Assembly: GCA_002749535.1 (NCBI GenBank)
Contig: MZZL01000409.1
Coordinates: 2,434,160 to 2,498,159, forward strand
DNA length: 64,000 nt
Reading direction: 5' to 3'
From: Apophysomyces variabilis
Taxonomy: Eukaryota > Mucoromycota > Mucoromycetes > Mucorales > Mucoraceae
The notes beneath the pieces were generated by a model. It was not told the DNA's origin. It did not search any database and saw only the letters and a program-made list of their open reading frames with translations. Made by a program: the position numbers and the translations under genes. This document shows positions 1-10,506 of the stretch, in pieces. Each line of letters begins with the position of its first letter. Position 1 is the stretch's first letter.

Positions 1-837
1 GCTTATGTGGGCTTGGCCAAGCGTACAATTGTCAAGATGTTACGCGGAAAAGGTGAATCCTGGTGTTCGTACCTCAATTACGCTCAATATTGTCTTAACA
101 TAAGATATGCACGTCTTCACAAGTCAAGACCATACGCAGTACTCTTTAACAGGCAACCAAATGAGTTTCAGGACTACACCAAAGTCACACCAACACTCAA
201 GATGGAGAAAGCTGAAAATAAGATTATTGACGAAAAGTACAAATTCGTTCAAGAAGTCTTAATACCGGCATTGTCTGAACGAATCAAAGAAACACAGAAA
301 CGTGATCATGAAAGGTTCTCTAAGACGCATAAGATCGTTGAGCAACAATTTCCAATTGGAAGTAAGGTCATGATCAAAAATGTCAATCGTAATAGAAAGA
401 TTGATGAACGCTACGAAGGACCATTCTTTATTCATGGTATCACAAAAAATGGTAGCTATATACTGAAAGACAAAACTGGCACACTTCTGTCTAGAGATGT
501 TCCCACATCACATATAGTCTACAAGGCTGCGGCAAATGTTACACCTAATGAATTCGAAAAACTCAAGGATGATCATTATGAAATCCAAGCAGTTATTGAT
601 CATAGAGGTACACATGGAAATTACGAATATAGAGTACGATGGAAAGGTTATCCTGATCCCTCTGATGATACTTGGGAACCAGTTGAACATTTCGACTCAA
701 CCAAGCATATTGAGTTGTATTGGGGACGTCGTAATGCTGAAAAGGATTCCTCTTCTAACAAACGTAAGACTCTACCGAAATCAGTCAATACACGTAAAAT
801 CGCTACTCGTAATAAGCGCACCAAGACTACCAAATAA
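1..837 (+). mobile_element. Ty3/gypsy chromovirus polyprotein, 3' end only (integrase C-terminus plus chromodomain)
   Basis: The reading frame is open from base 1 to the TAA at 835-837, so its start lies outside the window. The visible part is the C-terminal tail of an integrase: a region resembling the end of the catalytic core, then the small barrel-like segment (IDERYEGPFFIHGI) usually found before the chromodomain. It ends in a chromodomain of about 50 residues (YEYRVRWKGYPDPSDDTWEP) and a basic tail. Chromodomains in chromoviruses are known to guide integration toward modified histones. No in-frame stop is seen in the visible 278 codons, so the element may be intact upstream. A polypurine tract and an LTR follow at the expected distance. 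Confidence 0.85.
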
Positions 838-1060
838 CTTCCAAGTCAAGTGGATACAGTCCTTTTTCTCCTATAGACTTTTTTCCCACTGGGTTTTTTG
901 ATTAGGTTTTTACTGGCGTATCTCACTATTGCTGACAAAGATGCTCTCACGCATAAATCAAAATGTTTACACACAATGACTGCATCGTACTGAGTATTAT
1001 GACATTCCAAGCATACACAACAGCTTATATGTTTAGACAAAGTTCCTACACTTTCGTCTA

Positions 1061-1068
1061 GAAGGGGG
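1061..1068 (+). other. Polypurine tract of the first gypsy element
   Basis: GAAGGGGG lies four bases before the proposed LTR start at 1072. This is where plus-strand DNA priming occurs in LTR retrotransposons. The position is inferred from the adjacent LTR. Confidence 0.55.
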
Positions 1069-1071
1069 CTA

Positions 1072-1485
1072 TGTTGTATTCATATCTGAAGGATTAACTA
1101 TTAACCAAGTATGAAACAACAACTGTCAGTTATTCGACTACAGCTTGTCACTTTGAGACAACTGATTGGAGTACAATAAGCTATTCAAACTCAGGTTCAT
1201 CAAACGTACCAATTACTATGTAACTAGGTTTCAGGTACATATAACCAATGGATCTGATCTGTTATTGTTCCTTGGAAACTATTGTCATATCAGGGATATC
1301 TGATTCGTCCTAAGTACTTGATCTTCCGCTATCATGAATAAGCCTCATGAAAAGTTTTACGATCTCAGTTGAAAAGTGTCTCACATTTAGTATAAATAAG
1401 CTTCAATAGAAATAAAGTTGATCAATACCTTTTAGTCTGGTTAATCACTGGTCTATTGCCCTATTGTCTACATTCGTATTCAACA
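1072..1485 (+). repeat. 3' LTR of the first gypsy element (right end approximate)
   Basis: The segment begins with TG just after a polypurine tract and is homologous, with divergence, to the inverted fragment at 10628-10958. Both copies carry a TATAAATAAG box near their middle-right part. The right end is set at an ACA (1483-1485), which gives about 414 bp, close to the 415 bp of the other gypsy family here. That end cannot be confirmed because the 5' copy is outside the window. Confidence 0.6.
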
Positions 1486-1913
1486 TGTTTAACCAAAATA
1501 CACACCTGGTACTCACTTTTAAAAGACAATCAAAAATAACATATAAAAAGGAATAACAGGACACTAAGAATAAGTGAGACTAAAAAAGATGTTCTTTATT
1601 TCACGAATGATTGTTCTCTTTAATTATCTTTAAAAACGCATGTGGGTAAAAGCGGGTTAGGGTAGTTACTAATATCTTTTGTAAAATCTATATGATTAAT
1701 AATGACACATTAATCTTCTGTCTTTTGATATTCTGTGTCCGCTAGGGTCCCAGTAACAGATGAATAGATTATGAAGATGTTAGTGTAACCTGATCCATAC
1801 AGTCATTATAGCTGATATGTTCACTGACAGTCTAGGCCTGATGTTTTATCCACTGAATATAGTGATGTAATCATGTCAGATATGACAAAGAATCTCTTTA
1901 TTCACTTTACTTA
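1486..1913. other. Intergenic stretch, nothing recognised
   Basis: AT-rich sequence between the first element's LTR and the 3' part of the interrupted minus-strand ORF. On the minus strand an AATAAA lies about 20 bases after the stop of that ORF and could serve as its polyadenylation signal. Confidence 0.5.
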
Positions 1914-2015
1914 TCAACAACCCATATTATTGCTCAAAATAATCCACGCCTTTACATCATCTAACATATTCGACATTCTGTACAAGTTATAAAGCTCCTT
2001 TATCTTTTTATCAAC

Positions 2016-2430
2016 TGTGGTATATGTTAGAGACAAATGAGATAAAAGAAAATCGGACAATAGAATCCTTTGAGACTGAGTCGAGATTGTTTTTATTATC
2101 ATTATGTTTTCACGACTATTTATATGTTGTCTCTAAATGTAAGTGTATGCGTTGTGTAATGTGTTGTTCTATGTGTTGTCTCTATAGATGCAGTGTAGAT
2201 CTATGAGGATAGAGAAATGTAAAGAAAGAGGGAAAGAACCACCTTGCATAGATTAAACTGTACACTTAGTTTGATACATGATGCATGTAGTAAGATGGTC
2301 TGATCGTCTTTATACTGCGTAAAGGAGAGAGCTACATTGCATGTAAAATACGATGATCCATATACCAAATTGGGAAACTGTATTGTAGTCCCGCTATTAA
2401 GGTGTATAACGACATACTAGCTATACGACA
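2016..2430 (-). repeat. 3' LTR of the complete gypsy element
   Basis: Starts TGT and ends ACA on the plus strand. It matches 7143-7557 at a constant offset of 5127 with no mismatch noticed. It carries the same TATAAATA box as the 5' copy, read on the minus strand. Confidence 0.95.
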
Positions 2431-2483
2431 TTACCCCCTTCCAGGTTAGACTTAACCGTAAACTAAATGATAGTTGTATGGAG

Positions 2484-5400
2484 TTATGTTCGTGTACGTT
2501 TACTTTGTCGTGAATTCTTCTGGTTATTATTCAGACGTTTGTTGGATCGTGTATTTTGTAGTGTGCATTTCTGACCTGTCTTGCTATTTGGTGTAGTACC
2601 AAGTCTTTCCCAGTAATCCATAATAGGTTGTGGACTGCTGAATGAATCTGGCTTTTGCCATGTATCATTAGCTTCACCGTAACCTTCCCATCTTACTCTA
2701 TAGATATAATTCCCTTTAGAAATTTCTTTGTGTCCTACTACGGCTTCTACAACATAATAGTCTTTGCCTTTTTCTTGGACTTCTTCTAGGGAAATGATCT
2801 CGTCTTGAGATATCAATTTGAGTGCCGATGGTGGATAGTCGCTTGGGAGTAAAAGTCCTTGTTCATCCATAAGGACATAGGATCCTCCTCTGGTTTCTCT
2901 GACAACTGTATAAGGACCATGATACGCAGGTTCTAATTTTCCGCGTTGTCTTTCTTTGATCATGACCTGGCTTTTTGGCGGAAACTTGACTAGTCTGTAT
3001 TTACTATCAAATTTTCCTTTTTGTGCATTTGTCACAGCTTGCATTCTTTCGGCAATTGCTGGAAAAATGATATTCGCCATATCCTCTATACGCTGCAAAA
3101 GTTCTTTGTTTGTGAGCGGAGGAGTGCTAGGATCTTCTTGGTAATTTTTAAACCCATTCATAGTCCTTGCAAACATAAGACTGTAAGGTGATGATCCTGT
3201 CCGCTTTGTGACTTTTGCATTTAATGCTAGTTGTACACTTGGTACATAGAGGTCCCAATCTCGGGTTGCCCCTTTGATGCATTTTCTGAGTGCGTTTGTT
3301 GAGGTAGAAACCCAGCGTTCTGCTACGCCGTTGGCTCTTGGATGATAAGGTGTGACCAATCGATGATCAAAACCTGATGATTGTGCCAGTAATTTAATGA
3401 GTGAATTGATGAACTCTTTTCCATTGTCAGATTGTAGATATCGAGGAAATCCGAAATCACAGAAGACATGAATTACAGCGTTTACTACTGTGTTTTGAGA
3501 TTTGTCAGGTATTGCACGGAGAACACAGAAACGAGTGCAAATGTCGATCATAATCAACAAATAATTGTTACCTGTGTGAGAGGTAGTGAAAGGACCGGCC
3601 AGATCTATTGCCCAATGATCACAAGGCAAGTATGCATGTATAGGACGCAGAGGATGATAACCTCTTTTTACGATATTGTGCTTTTGGCACTCTGCACACT
3701 TTCTTACTGTTTCTACAGCTTCTTTGTGTATGTTCGGCCAGTGTAACCCTTCGTTATGAAGTGCATTGACCATGGCGTCAGCGCCAAAATGTCCAAATAT
3801 ATGCGCGTTGTGTAAAAGCTCTGGGCGTTCCTTTTCTGGTGGAATTAATTTATCGTCATTATCCACGGAAGCTGCCCTATTAAGAAGCTTTTCCTTATCA
3901 TCCTGACTTATTGCGGGAGCAGTACCCCCTTCCAGCATTTTTGCCGGGGGGAAAAGGCGTGAAAGTTGATCAGGTAAGATGTTTCGTAAACCTGGGAGGT
4001 GTTCAACATCGAAGTCGTATTGCAGAAGCGTATCAAGCCAGTTAATCATCATGGCGTTAGGCTTCTTTTGCGTATGAAGATACGTTAGTGCCTTGTGGTC
4101 AGTCAGGAGGGTGAATTTGTTTCCCCATAGATATTTGTGGAATTTGTTGAGCGCATAAATAATAGCAAGTAGTTCTCGTTTGGTAGTGGAGTAATTACGT
4201 TCGCTTGTTGTTAAAGCACGTGCCATGAAAGCAATATGGCGTGTTTCTCCATTAATTGTTTGGTAGAGAACTGCCCCAATGCCTGTGTTAGAGGCGTCCG
4301 TTGCAACACTGAACGGGTATTTTAAGTTTGGGTAGCACAGGATAGGTAGCGTCAGCAAAATTTGCTTTAGGCTTTGGAAAGTGGTCGTGTGCTCTTCTGT
4401 CCAAAGGTCTTTCAGATTGTCCGCATTGCGTAACCGATCCAATGGAGCTGTGAGCATGGAAGCATTAGGGATGTGTTCCCGGAAGTAGTTGATGACGCCA
4501 AGAAAACGTTGTACGTCTTTTCCTGTGCGAGGAAGTGGCCACTCTTGTATGTTACTCACTTTGCGTGGGTCCAGCGTTATGCCTTTTCCTGACACGCAGA
4601 AACCCAATAAATAAACCGACTTTTGTGCAAAGTGGCATTTTTTGGGATTGAGGATCAAGTTGACGGCAGTAAGTTTATCGATAACAGTTTTGACATGCAC
4701 TGTGTGTTTTTCCATATTTTCAGAGTGTATGATAATATCGTCCACAAACGTCGTAACGAACGGAGTATCACAGAAAAGGATATCCATGACGCGTTGAAAC
4801 TTGGATGATATCGGCTTGAGACCAAACGGACAACCTTTAAACATATATTGCGTGCCTTTGAAAGTGAACGCTGTTTTAGGACGGTCTGGCTCATAGATTT
4901 GGAAACGATGAAAAGCAGTTTTAAGGTCTAATGTAGTGAACACAGTAGAACCTCCGAGCTTGTGAAATATGTCTCCAATAAGAGGCAGTGGGTAACGATC
5001 CACTTTGATGAGTTTGTTGATATGTCGTGGATCCAAGCAAGGACGACGATCGGTGTAGTTACCGGATGCATCTTTCTTTGGTGCCAAGGTTAAGGGACTA
5101 TTCCAGGCTGTGTCAACTGGTGCCCTTTCAATTGTTCCCTCTTTTAACCAAGTGTCCACGGCTTCTTGTACTTTGGATTCATACACCATTGGCAGATCAT
5201 ATTGTCTTCGGTATGATGTTAGGCCTTCTGGTGTGTCTAAGTGTATAATTGACTCGGGTATCGTGCAAAACGATGAACTAGGTATGTTTGCATTAGTATG
5301 CAATGAAGGCTGAATTGCTTGAAAGAATACATGTCTTTCTGCTGTTGTGCCTGCGGGTGAGTCGTTGGGCTTAGGAATATCATTTATGATATTGTCTTTG

Positions 5401-7115
5401 GAATTTTTCTCCATTTGGTCATCCCATGAAGCTGCGATACCTGTGATGCCTAATCCTAACTTGGGCATAAGATCCAAACCGATGCTGATTTGTGTACCCA
5501 GTGATAGATTCATAACAATGAAGGTATGTTTTAGGTGTTTACCCTTGTATGACAATTCTGCTTCAACAGTGCCAAAACTATTTATGGTACCATCTGTGGA
5601 TGCCAGTTGAATATTATGTTTTTTATTTGTGTTGACTGACAAATGTAATTCCTGTGCTAATCCCAGGTTCATAAAAGATCCATTCGCCCCCGTATCAATG
5701 AGGCCCCACTGTCGTTTATTCTGTACAAGAATTGGTACGTAAATTGAGTCAGTGGTTTTGTTAATGGAATTTGTAAGGTGAATACCTTGTTGTTGGAGAT
5801 CCAATTTCTCCATGTTGATTGGCAATAGGTTGTCTGGATCTTCTAGATCCATAACCTTTGCGGAGCGGTTTGCCACCACTTTTTTGCTGTTCCAATATTC
5901 TGGACATGTGTGCCCTTTGGTGTATTCCACCTTTTTACAGTAGCGGCAGAGGTTTGGCTCCTTGTGCCCCTTTTGTCCGTTGTTGTGGGGTTTGTTGCTC
6001 TTGGCTGCTGCCTCCTTCAGCATTGATTTCCACACGAAGCAGTCTTCCTTAGCATGCGAACCTTTTGGGTGTAGAGGGCAGGTGCCCTGTCTAGCACGTT
6101 TGTGCTTCTTGTTGCCATTGAAACCCTCGTTGTCGTATCGCCTTTTGCCGTTGGATGCTGTTTCCGTATAGGTATTGTTGGTACCTTCCCCACATGCGGC
6201 CATAATCAACTGTGCAGCTTGCTGCAGGTCACTTGTTAATTCGAGACCATATTGATTCGTCAGGGTAGACCAAGCTTTTTTCTTAATTGGCGGTAACAGG
6301 GAGCACACAAAGTTGTACACCAAGTCTTGGTCACTTGCCAAATTGGCCTCGTAAGATACCTCTTGGTATCGTTCCAGAAAGAGGTGTATGCTTTCATCAG
6401 GACGTTGTGCCAGGTGACGATGTTCATCCTTCTTTTGCCAGACGTAGAAGGGATTTCCAAACTCCTTTTCCAGGTGTGTACGCGCCTCTTCCCAGCGAAG
6501 TCCTTTGTCAGCTAATGTACGTGCAAACCATTGACGTTGCGTGTCATCACAGGTCAACCAGAATAACCGTTCCCAATGGTCATCGAGTGGAACCAATTTA
6601 TACGCCCTCAATTGCACCTCAAAAGCGCTGATGAACGTACGTACGGTGTCATGCATCTTTTTGCTTGCATTTCTGATAGGCCCACCTTTGATCTGAAATG
6701 CTGGTAGCTCTTTTGGTACAACAGCCGATGTCTGGCTGCTTTTTCCCTCTGTGCTTGTTCCTTCTGTAAAGGTTTCCTCTCGTACCTTCTTGGCTTCCAC
6801 AAAAGCGTTCCAAGCAGTTTTGGCAGCATCAAGATCTGCCTGAGCTGTTTCCCGTTCCTGCTGTGTTCCTTGCGGATTGGCCAAGACCCAGATCAATTTA
6901 TCAGCGGCAGCCTTCTTCTTTTGATGTAAGTTTTCTTGAATTTTTTCCAAGTCAATGTGGAGCTCTGTGGACTCCTCTACCACTTGCATAGCGGTGTCTT
7001 CTTCCTGTGGAGCGACCAGATTGCCCATGGACATGGCCTGTCTGATAGCTTCACGATCTTCTTGCGAAATGGTTCCGAAAACGGGAGAGTTGGTATTGTC
7101 ATTTTGAGCAGACAT
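2484..7115 (-). CDS. Gag-Pol polyprotein of the gypsy element, 1543 aa
   Basis: One ORF carries all domains in order. A Gag region with a charged helical part covers roughly residues 1-340. A zinc-knuckle-like cluster (CRYCKK...HTCPEYW) lies near 395, and an aspartic protease with DTGANGSF near 480. The reverse transcriptase has the catalytic FVDD box near 800, and RNase H has ATDAS near 945. The integrase shows an HHCC finger (HIFGHFG...CAECQKH) and a DDE core (AIDLAGPF, SDNGKEF). The protein ends in a chromodomain (YIYRVRWEGYGEANDTW). There is no frameshift between gag and pol, as in Tf1-like elements. The ATG is only 27 nt from the 5' LTR, so nearly all of the 5' leader lies within the LTR. 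Confidence 0.95.
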   Translation of the reverse strand: MSAQNDNTNSPVFGTISQEDREAIRQAMSMGNLVAPQEEDTAMQVVEESTELHIDLEKIQENLHQKKKAAADKLIWVLANPQGTQQERETAQADLDAAKTAWNAFVEAKKVREETFTEGTSTEGKSSQTSAVVPKELPAFQIKGGPIRNASKKMHDTVRTFISAFEVQLRAYKLVPLDDHWERLFWLTCDDTQRQWFARTLADKGLRWEEARTHLEKEFGNPFYVWQKKDEHRHLAQRPDESIHLFLERYQEVSYEANLASDQDLVYNFVCSLLPPIKKKAWSTLTNQYGLELTSDLQQAAQLIMAACGEGTNNTYTETASNGKRRYDNEGFNGNKKHKRARQGTCPLHPKGSHAKEDCFVWKSMLKEAAAKSNKPHNNGQKGHKEPNLCRYCKKVEYTKGHTCPEYWNSKKVVANRSAKVMDLEDPDNLLPINMEKLDLQQQGIHLTNSINKTTDSIYVPILVQNKRQWGLIDTGANGSFMNLGLAQELHLSVNTNKKHNIQLASTDGTINSFGTVEAELSYKGKHLKHTFIVMNLSLGTQISIGLDLMPKLGLGITGIAASWDDQMEKNSKDNIINDIPKPNDSPAGTTAERHVFFQAIQPSLHTNANIPSSSFCTIPESIIHLDTPEGLTSYRRQYDLPMVYESKVQEAVDTWLKEGTIERAPVDTAWNSPLTLAPKKDASGNYTDRRPCLDPRHINKLIKVDRYPLPLIGDIFHKLGGSTVFTTLDLKTAFHRFQIYEPDRPKTAFTFKGTQYMFKGCPFGLKPISSKFQRVMDILFCDTPFVTTFVDDIIIHSENMEKHTVHVKTVIDKLTAVNLILNPKKCHFAQKSVYLLGFCVSGKGITLDPRKVSNIQEWPLPRTGKDVQRFLGVINYFREHIPNASMLTAPLDRLRNADNLKDLWTEEHTTTFQSLKQILLTLPILCYPNLKYPFSVATDASNTGIGAVLYQTINGETRHIAFMARALTTSERNYSTTKRELLAIIYALNKFHKYLWGNKFTLLTDHKALTYLHTQKKPNAMMINWLDTLLQYDFDVEHLPGLRNILPDQLSRLFPPAKMLEGGTAPAISQDDKEKLLNRAASVDNDDKLIPPEKERPELLHNAHIFGHFGADAMVNALHNEGLHWPNIHKEAVETVRKCAECQKHNIVKRGYHPLRPIHAYLPCDHWAIDLAGPFTTSHTGNNYLLIMIDICTRFCVLRAIPDKSQNTVVNAVIHVFCDFGFPRYLQSDNGKEFINSLIKLLAQSSGFDHRLVTPYHPRANGVAERWVSTSTNALRKCIKGATRDWDLYVPSVQLALNAKVTKRTGSSPYSLMFARTMNGFKNYQEDPSTPPLTNKELLQRIEDMANIIFPAIAERMQAVTNAQKGKFDSKYRLVKFPPKSQVMIKERQRGKLEPAYHGPYTVVRETRGGSYVLMDEQGLLLPSDYPPSALKLISQDEIISLEEVQEKGKDYYVVEAVVGHKEISKGNYIYRVRWEGYGEANDTWQKPDSFSSPQPIMDYWERLGTTPNSKTGQKCTLQNTRSNKRLNNNQKNSRQSKRTRT

Positions 7116-7127
7116 AATAAAAGGTAT

Positions 7128-7135
7128 TCAAAGGA
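7128..7135 (-). other. Candidate primer-binding site (possible self-priming)
   Basis: In element orientation the interior begins with eight T, then CCTTTGAATACC. No TGG-type tRNA-complementary primer-binding site is visible. The 8-mer TCCTTTGA here is the exact complement of TCAAAGGA in the 5' LTR at 7193-7200. This is inference; see findings. Confidence 0.35.
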
Positions 7136-7142
7136 AAAAAAA

Positions 7143-7557
7143 TGTGGTATATGTTAGAGACAAATGAGATAAAAGAAAATCGGACAATAGAATCCTTTGA
7201 GACTGAGTCGAGATTGTTTTTATTATCATTATGTTTTCACGACTATTTATATGTTGTCTCTAAATGTAAGTGTATGCGTTGTGTAATGTGTTGTTCTATG
7301 TGTTGTCTCTATAGATGCAGTGTAGATCTATGAGGATAGAGAAATGTAAAGAAAGAGGGAAAGAACCACCTTGCATAGATTAAACTGTACACTTAGTTTG
7401 ATACATGATGCATGTAGTAAGATGGTCTGATCGTCTTTATACTGCGTAAAGGAGAGAGCTACATTGCATGTAAAATACGATGATCCATATACCAAATTGG
7501 GAAACTGTATTGTAGTCCCGCTATTAAGGTGTATAACGACATACTAGCTATACGACA
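7143..7557 (-). repeat. 5' LTR of the complete gypsy element
   Basis: Identical to 2016-2430. It contains the presumed promoter (TATAAATA, minus strand, 7251-7244) and the end of the 5' leader. It abuts the right-hand TCAAC duplication at 7558-7562. Confidence 0.95.
7193..7251 (-). promoter_or_regulatory. LTR promoter: TATA box and putative transcript start region
   Basis: TATAAATA reads on the minus strand at 7251-7244. TCAAAGGA at 7200-7193 lies about 44 nt downstream, a reasonable TATA-to-start distance for fungi. A similar TATAAATAAG followed by a CTCGAGTCTCAAAG-type motif occurs in the LTR-like remnant at 7691-8050. The start site itself is inferred. Confidence 0.4.
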
Positions 7558-7690
7558 TCAACCACAACTTCGGCCTCTCCTCTTTTCAGAAAACTGGACC
7601 AAGTGTCCTTTACCATGTTCTGGCTAAGGACCTGCCATTCTTCCTCCCAACTACTTTGATACCACCATGAGAACTTCATACATAGGTCCT

Positions 7691-8050
7691 GTGGAATCTG
7701 AGGGAAATTTTAGATCAAGAATAAATCTTTGAGACTCGAGAAAAGAGTTTTTTTTTTTTATTAAGATTAGATTCCAAGTCTTATTTATACTGTGAGCGGT
7801 TATTAGATCGTAGTTTCTTTGACACAGATAATAAACCAATCAGTAAACATATTCATGACGAAGAAAAGTTTTTCATTAGGATAGCCAATGGTAGATTTTC
7901 GTTTAGTCATGGTAAAGAGGTTATCTCTGAGTTCCTGAGTCTGGACTGTGTCTTTATTCAACAGGTTTCAGACTGTTATTGTGTCAGATCGACTTCAGGT
8001 TCAAGAAGAAGTCTTTTTTACGATCTCCGCTTTATTCTTCTTTTAATTAC
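7691..8050 (-). repeat. Degenerate LTR-like remnant (third type)
   Basis: The minus strand shows TATAAATAAG, then a run of A, then CTCGAGTCTCAAAGATT. This is the same layout as the intact LTR (TATAAATA, then GACTCAGTCTCAAAGG). No paired copy or clean boundary was found, so limits are approximate. It may be the 5' LTR of an older element whose interior includes the interrupted ORF. Confidence 0.35.
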
Positions 8051-8073
8051 TGCTTTGGGTAATGTGAAGACGT

Positions 8074-9796
8074 TTATTGGTCTGTGTGTATGTCGAAATA
8101 CGACAGGTCCATTGCAGTGGCAACTGCGTAGATATGCATATTATCCGTTTTGCAGTAATACTTTTGCAGCTTTTTTAATCCAATCCCAGCAGCATTTTGC
8201 AATTTCATATAGTATTGAGCATCAGCTACGAAATCTTCCAGCGAGTCCATGAGCTTATTGTAAAATAAGATGCTTGTATTGATTGTTGCATAGGATTTGC
8301 TTGCAGAGAGACGTTCGGTCACAACATCAAACATATGAAGTAGATTCTTTACTTGATCAATGCATGTCCACTCGTGGTCTGTAAGTTTATAGTGATTCAG
8401 CTCTGGCAAACTGGAACACATTGTTATGTAAACATCCTTCAAAACTACCGCACGAGCAGGAATTTGGAACGTCGAATTCCAACAGATACGAACATCGCTT
8501 ATAAGTATGAGGTCGGAACACTTTCTATTTAATTGAATACGCTTGAATTTTTCAATCCGTTGGAGTGAGGATCTGGTAAGTAGTTATTTAGCGAAGACAA
8601 AAAATGAATGCGCAGTTTAATGATGACATTTGTCTCCATGGATTTGCATTCATTATCAAGTTCGTCCTCAGTTTCTGGTGCTTGTGCTGATAGGCCGATC
8701 TTCAGTATGTCTTGGACAGCCAAGTTGATAATATGACCCAAGCAAGGTATATGATGCAACTCTGCTCGGAAAGGCTAGTCTTGCAAGAGATTATAAGTAT
8801 ACAGGAATTCTATGATTAATTTAATTATCCATCCATTTTCTATAGCGCGTGTTTCTATGACCTGTTGTCATATTTAGCATGTTTGATACATTATCACTGG
8901 TTATAGTAAAAAGATTTTGGCACAGATAAAACTCTGCAAGAATTGTTAAGAATGCCTCAGCCAGATTTTCTCCAGTATGTGGACGGTTCAAAGGCTCAAA
9001 GCCCAACCGTAATTCTTACATCGTCCAAGTTGATATGGAAATCCAATGACTTATAACTCCAAGAAATTCTTGACAGAAAGGACTTGTCCAAGAGTTAATG
9101 GTACAGGATATCATCGGTATTTTGCTCAACAAAGCGGCAGCATTGTCCTTATAACGGAAATACTGCTCTCTGATCTATTTCTCTGTAAGTTAAACATATA
9201 CGGATAAGACGGAAATAAAAACCTTTTTTAGTAACTGTGTCTGCCGACGGAAGCTTCACCAAATCAACCGTTGGTGCTGACTGTGCCATTTCAAGTAATG
9301 TGTGTAGTTCCTTGTTTTCGCAGATATTGAATGGTAGCTTAGCTTTCACAAGGAATTTGACAAATTGCTCATGAAACTGCACTTTGTCAAAAGTTCGAGG
9401 TCGTTTTGTGCCAATTAGAAACTTGTCAAGAGCACCAAGAACCCGTTTATTTTTGCCTGCATGAGGGCCATGATCCTTGGTGACATCGTGCTTGACGCGT
9501 AAATGATTAAGTAGCTCAGATGTGCACGACTAGTTTGCTGCAAAATGCTTGCCACCACATCCAGGAAGAAGGCATTGAATCCGGCTTTTCCCATCTTTAT
9601 CAACAAATCGCTCGACATACTTGAATTTTAAAATCCAACTACCCTTGGCCTCGTCATTATCAATGTCAGTTGAAACAGATTCTTGAGACTGTGTATCCAG
9701 CATGAAGAATCCAGATTCCTCTAGGTCAGTGTCCGAAGCCGTAGAGTCTAGCGACACCACAGATGACTCCCGTGCTATCGACGTATGGTCTGTCAT
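8074..9796 (-). pseudogene. hAT-family transposase, decayed
   Basis: Minus-strand fragments in several frames read in order as a hAT transposase. The N-terminal piece (9796-9530) begins MTDHTS and ends in a BED-type zinc finger (CLLPGCGGKHF) broken by a stop. Pieces at 9618-9415, 9382-9149, 9006-8821 (HTGENLAEAF, typical catalytic-core context), 8759-8529 (PCLGHIINLAVQD, a strongly hAT-like motif) and 8442-8074 follow. The last has the conserved YAVATAMD near the end, and the C-terminal dimerisation region is missing or unrecognisable. Multiple stops and frameshifts mean it is inactive. No terminal inverted repeats or 8-bp duplication were found. Confidence 0.85.
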
Positions 9797-10249
9797 TGCC
9801 TGCTGACAAAGGTTAATCGAGACAGGGTAAAATAAACGGTAGTAATTTTACGCTATCCGAGAGAGCACCTCGAGGATCTCTGGAAGAATCACCGCGTACG
9901 AAAACCATTATAAGTGTCAGAAAATCTTATTGAAAAAGATATTAACCTTTTATTGTAGGAGATTTCTTCTCAGTATTTATACTATTTGTCAATTCGGTTT
10001 TTTGACAATTAAAGTACTTAAAGGCTGACAGCTTTGCTTCAAACGATAATAAGGCCTGTCTTTCTAAAAGAGGAGCAAGGCCGATTATCTCATTGAACAG
10101 ATCCTACAGCTATCCATTTTGGGTAACTTCTAAGGCCTTTTGCTACTACTGCGCGAAGCCAAAGCAGAGATACAGTACGTATGTCATTTCCCTTACCGTG
10201 TCCAGCGCATACCATTTGCCTGATTTACGACCATCATAGGAAATTCGTA
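9797..10249. other. Intergenic stretch upstream of the hAT remnant
   Basis: No ORF or RNA gene recognised. It could contain the eroded left end of the hAT element. Confidence 0.4.
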
Positions 10250-10506
10250 ACGACGAAATGCTCATTTCATCATCTGAATGAATCAGTAGAGCGCAAAACA
10301 AGGCTCATCTTAGCCAACTGAAATAAGTGAAATGCCAAGCTACTCTCAATGTAAAACAGTTTTTGAACTACGATGACTGTATTTTCCACAGAAAATACTC
10401 TCTTTTCACAATAACCACATTATATACAGGTTTTATACTCCTTGGCTTTTCAATAAAAAGGTTCCTATATAGTCCTTTTCTTGTTTTTCAATTTTTAGTT
10501 TGATTA
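10250..10506 (+). repeat. Diverged direct repeat, copy 1
   Basis: About 260-270 bp resemble 11015-11286 throughout. Shared blocks include GCTCATTTC, ATCAGAATGAAT-like, CACTCTCTTTT and a terminal TTTGATTAG leading into GGTTC. Divergence is substantial with small indels. It could be a terminal part of an old transposon. No coding potential is seen. Confidence 0.55.

Larger units (their letters stand above)
2016..7557 (-). mobile_element. Complete Ty3/gypsy chromovirus (LTR retrotransposon), apparently young
   Basis: The element is 5542 bp, bounded by 415-bp LTRs (2016-2430 and 7143-7557) that I compared along their length and found identical. It is flanked by the 5-bp duplication TCAAC (2011-2015 and 7558-7562). 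It lies on the minus strand, so the 5' LTR is at the right. A single uninterrupted Gag-Pol ORF with a C-terminal chromodomain fills the interior. Identical LTRs and an intact ORF imply a recent insertion, possibly a still-active copy. The one-ORF, chromodomain-bearing design resembles Tf1/sushi-type chromoviruses. Confidence 0.95.
1914..7690 (-). pseudogene. Minus-strand ORF split by the gypsy insertion
   Basis: The reading frame at 7690-7558 (minus strand) continues at 2015-1914 once the 5542-bp element and one copy of its 5-bp target duplication are removed. The joined frame is open for about 76 codons and ends in TGA at about 1914. A plausible 3' splice site (TTTCCCTCAG) precedes it near 7690. 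The product is W/E/K-rich at first and resembles no family I know. It could be the last exon of a host gene or part of an older transposon, since an LTR-like remnant lies just upstream (7691-8050). The frame continuity is seen directly; its function is unknown. Confidence 0.5.
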
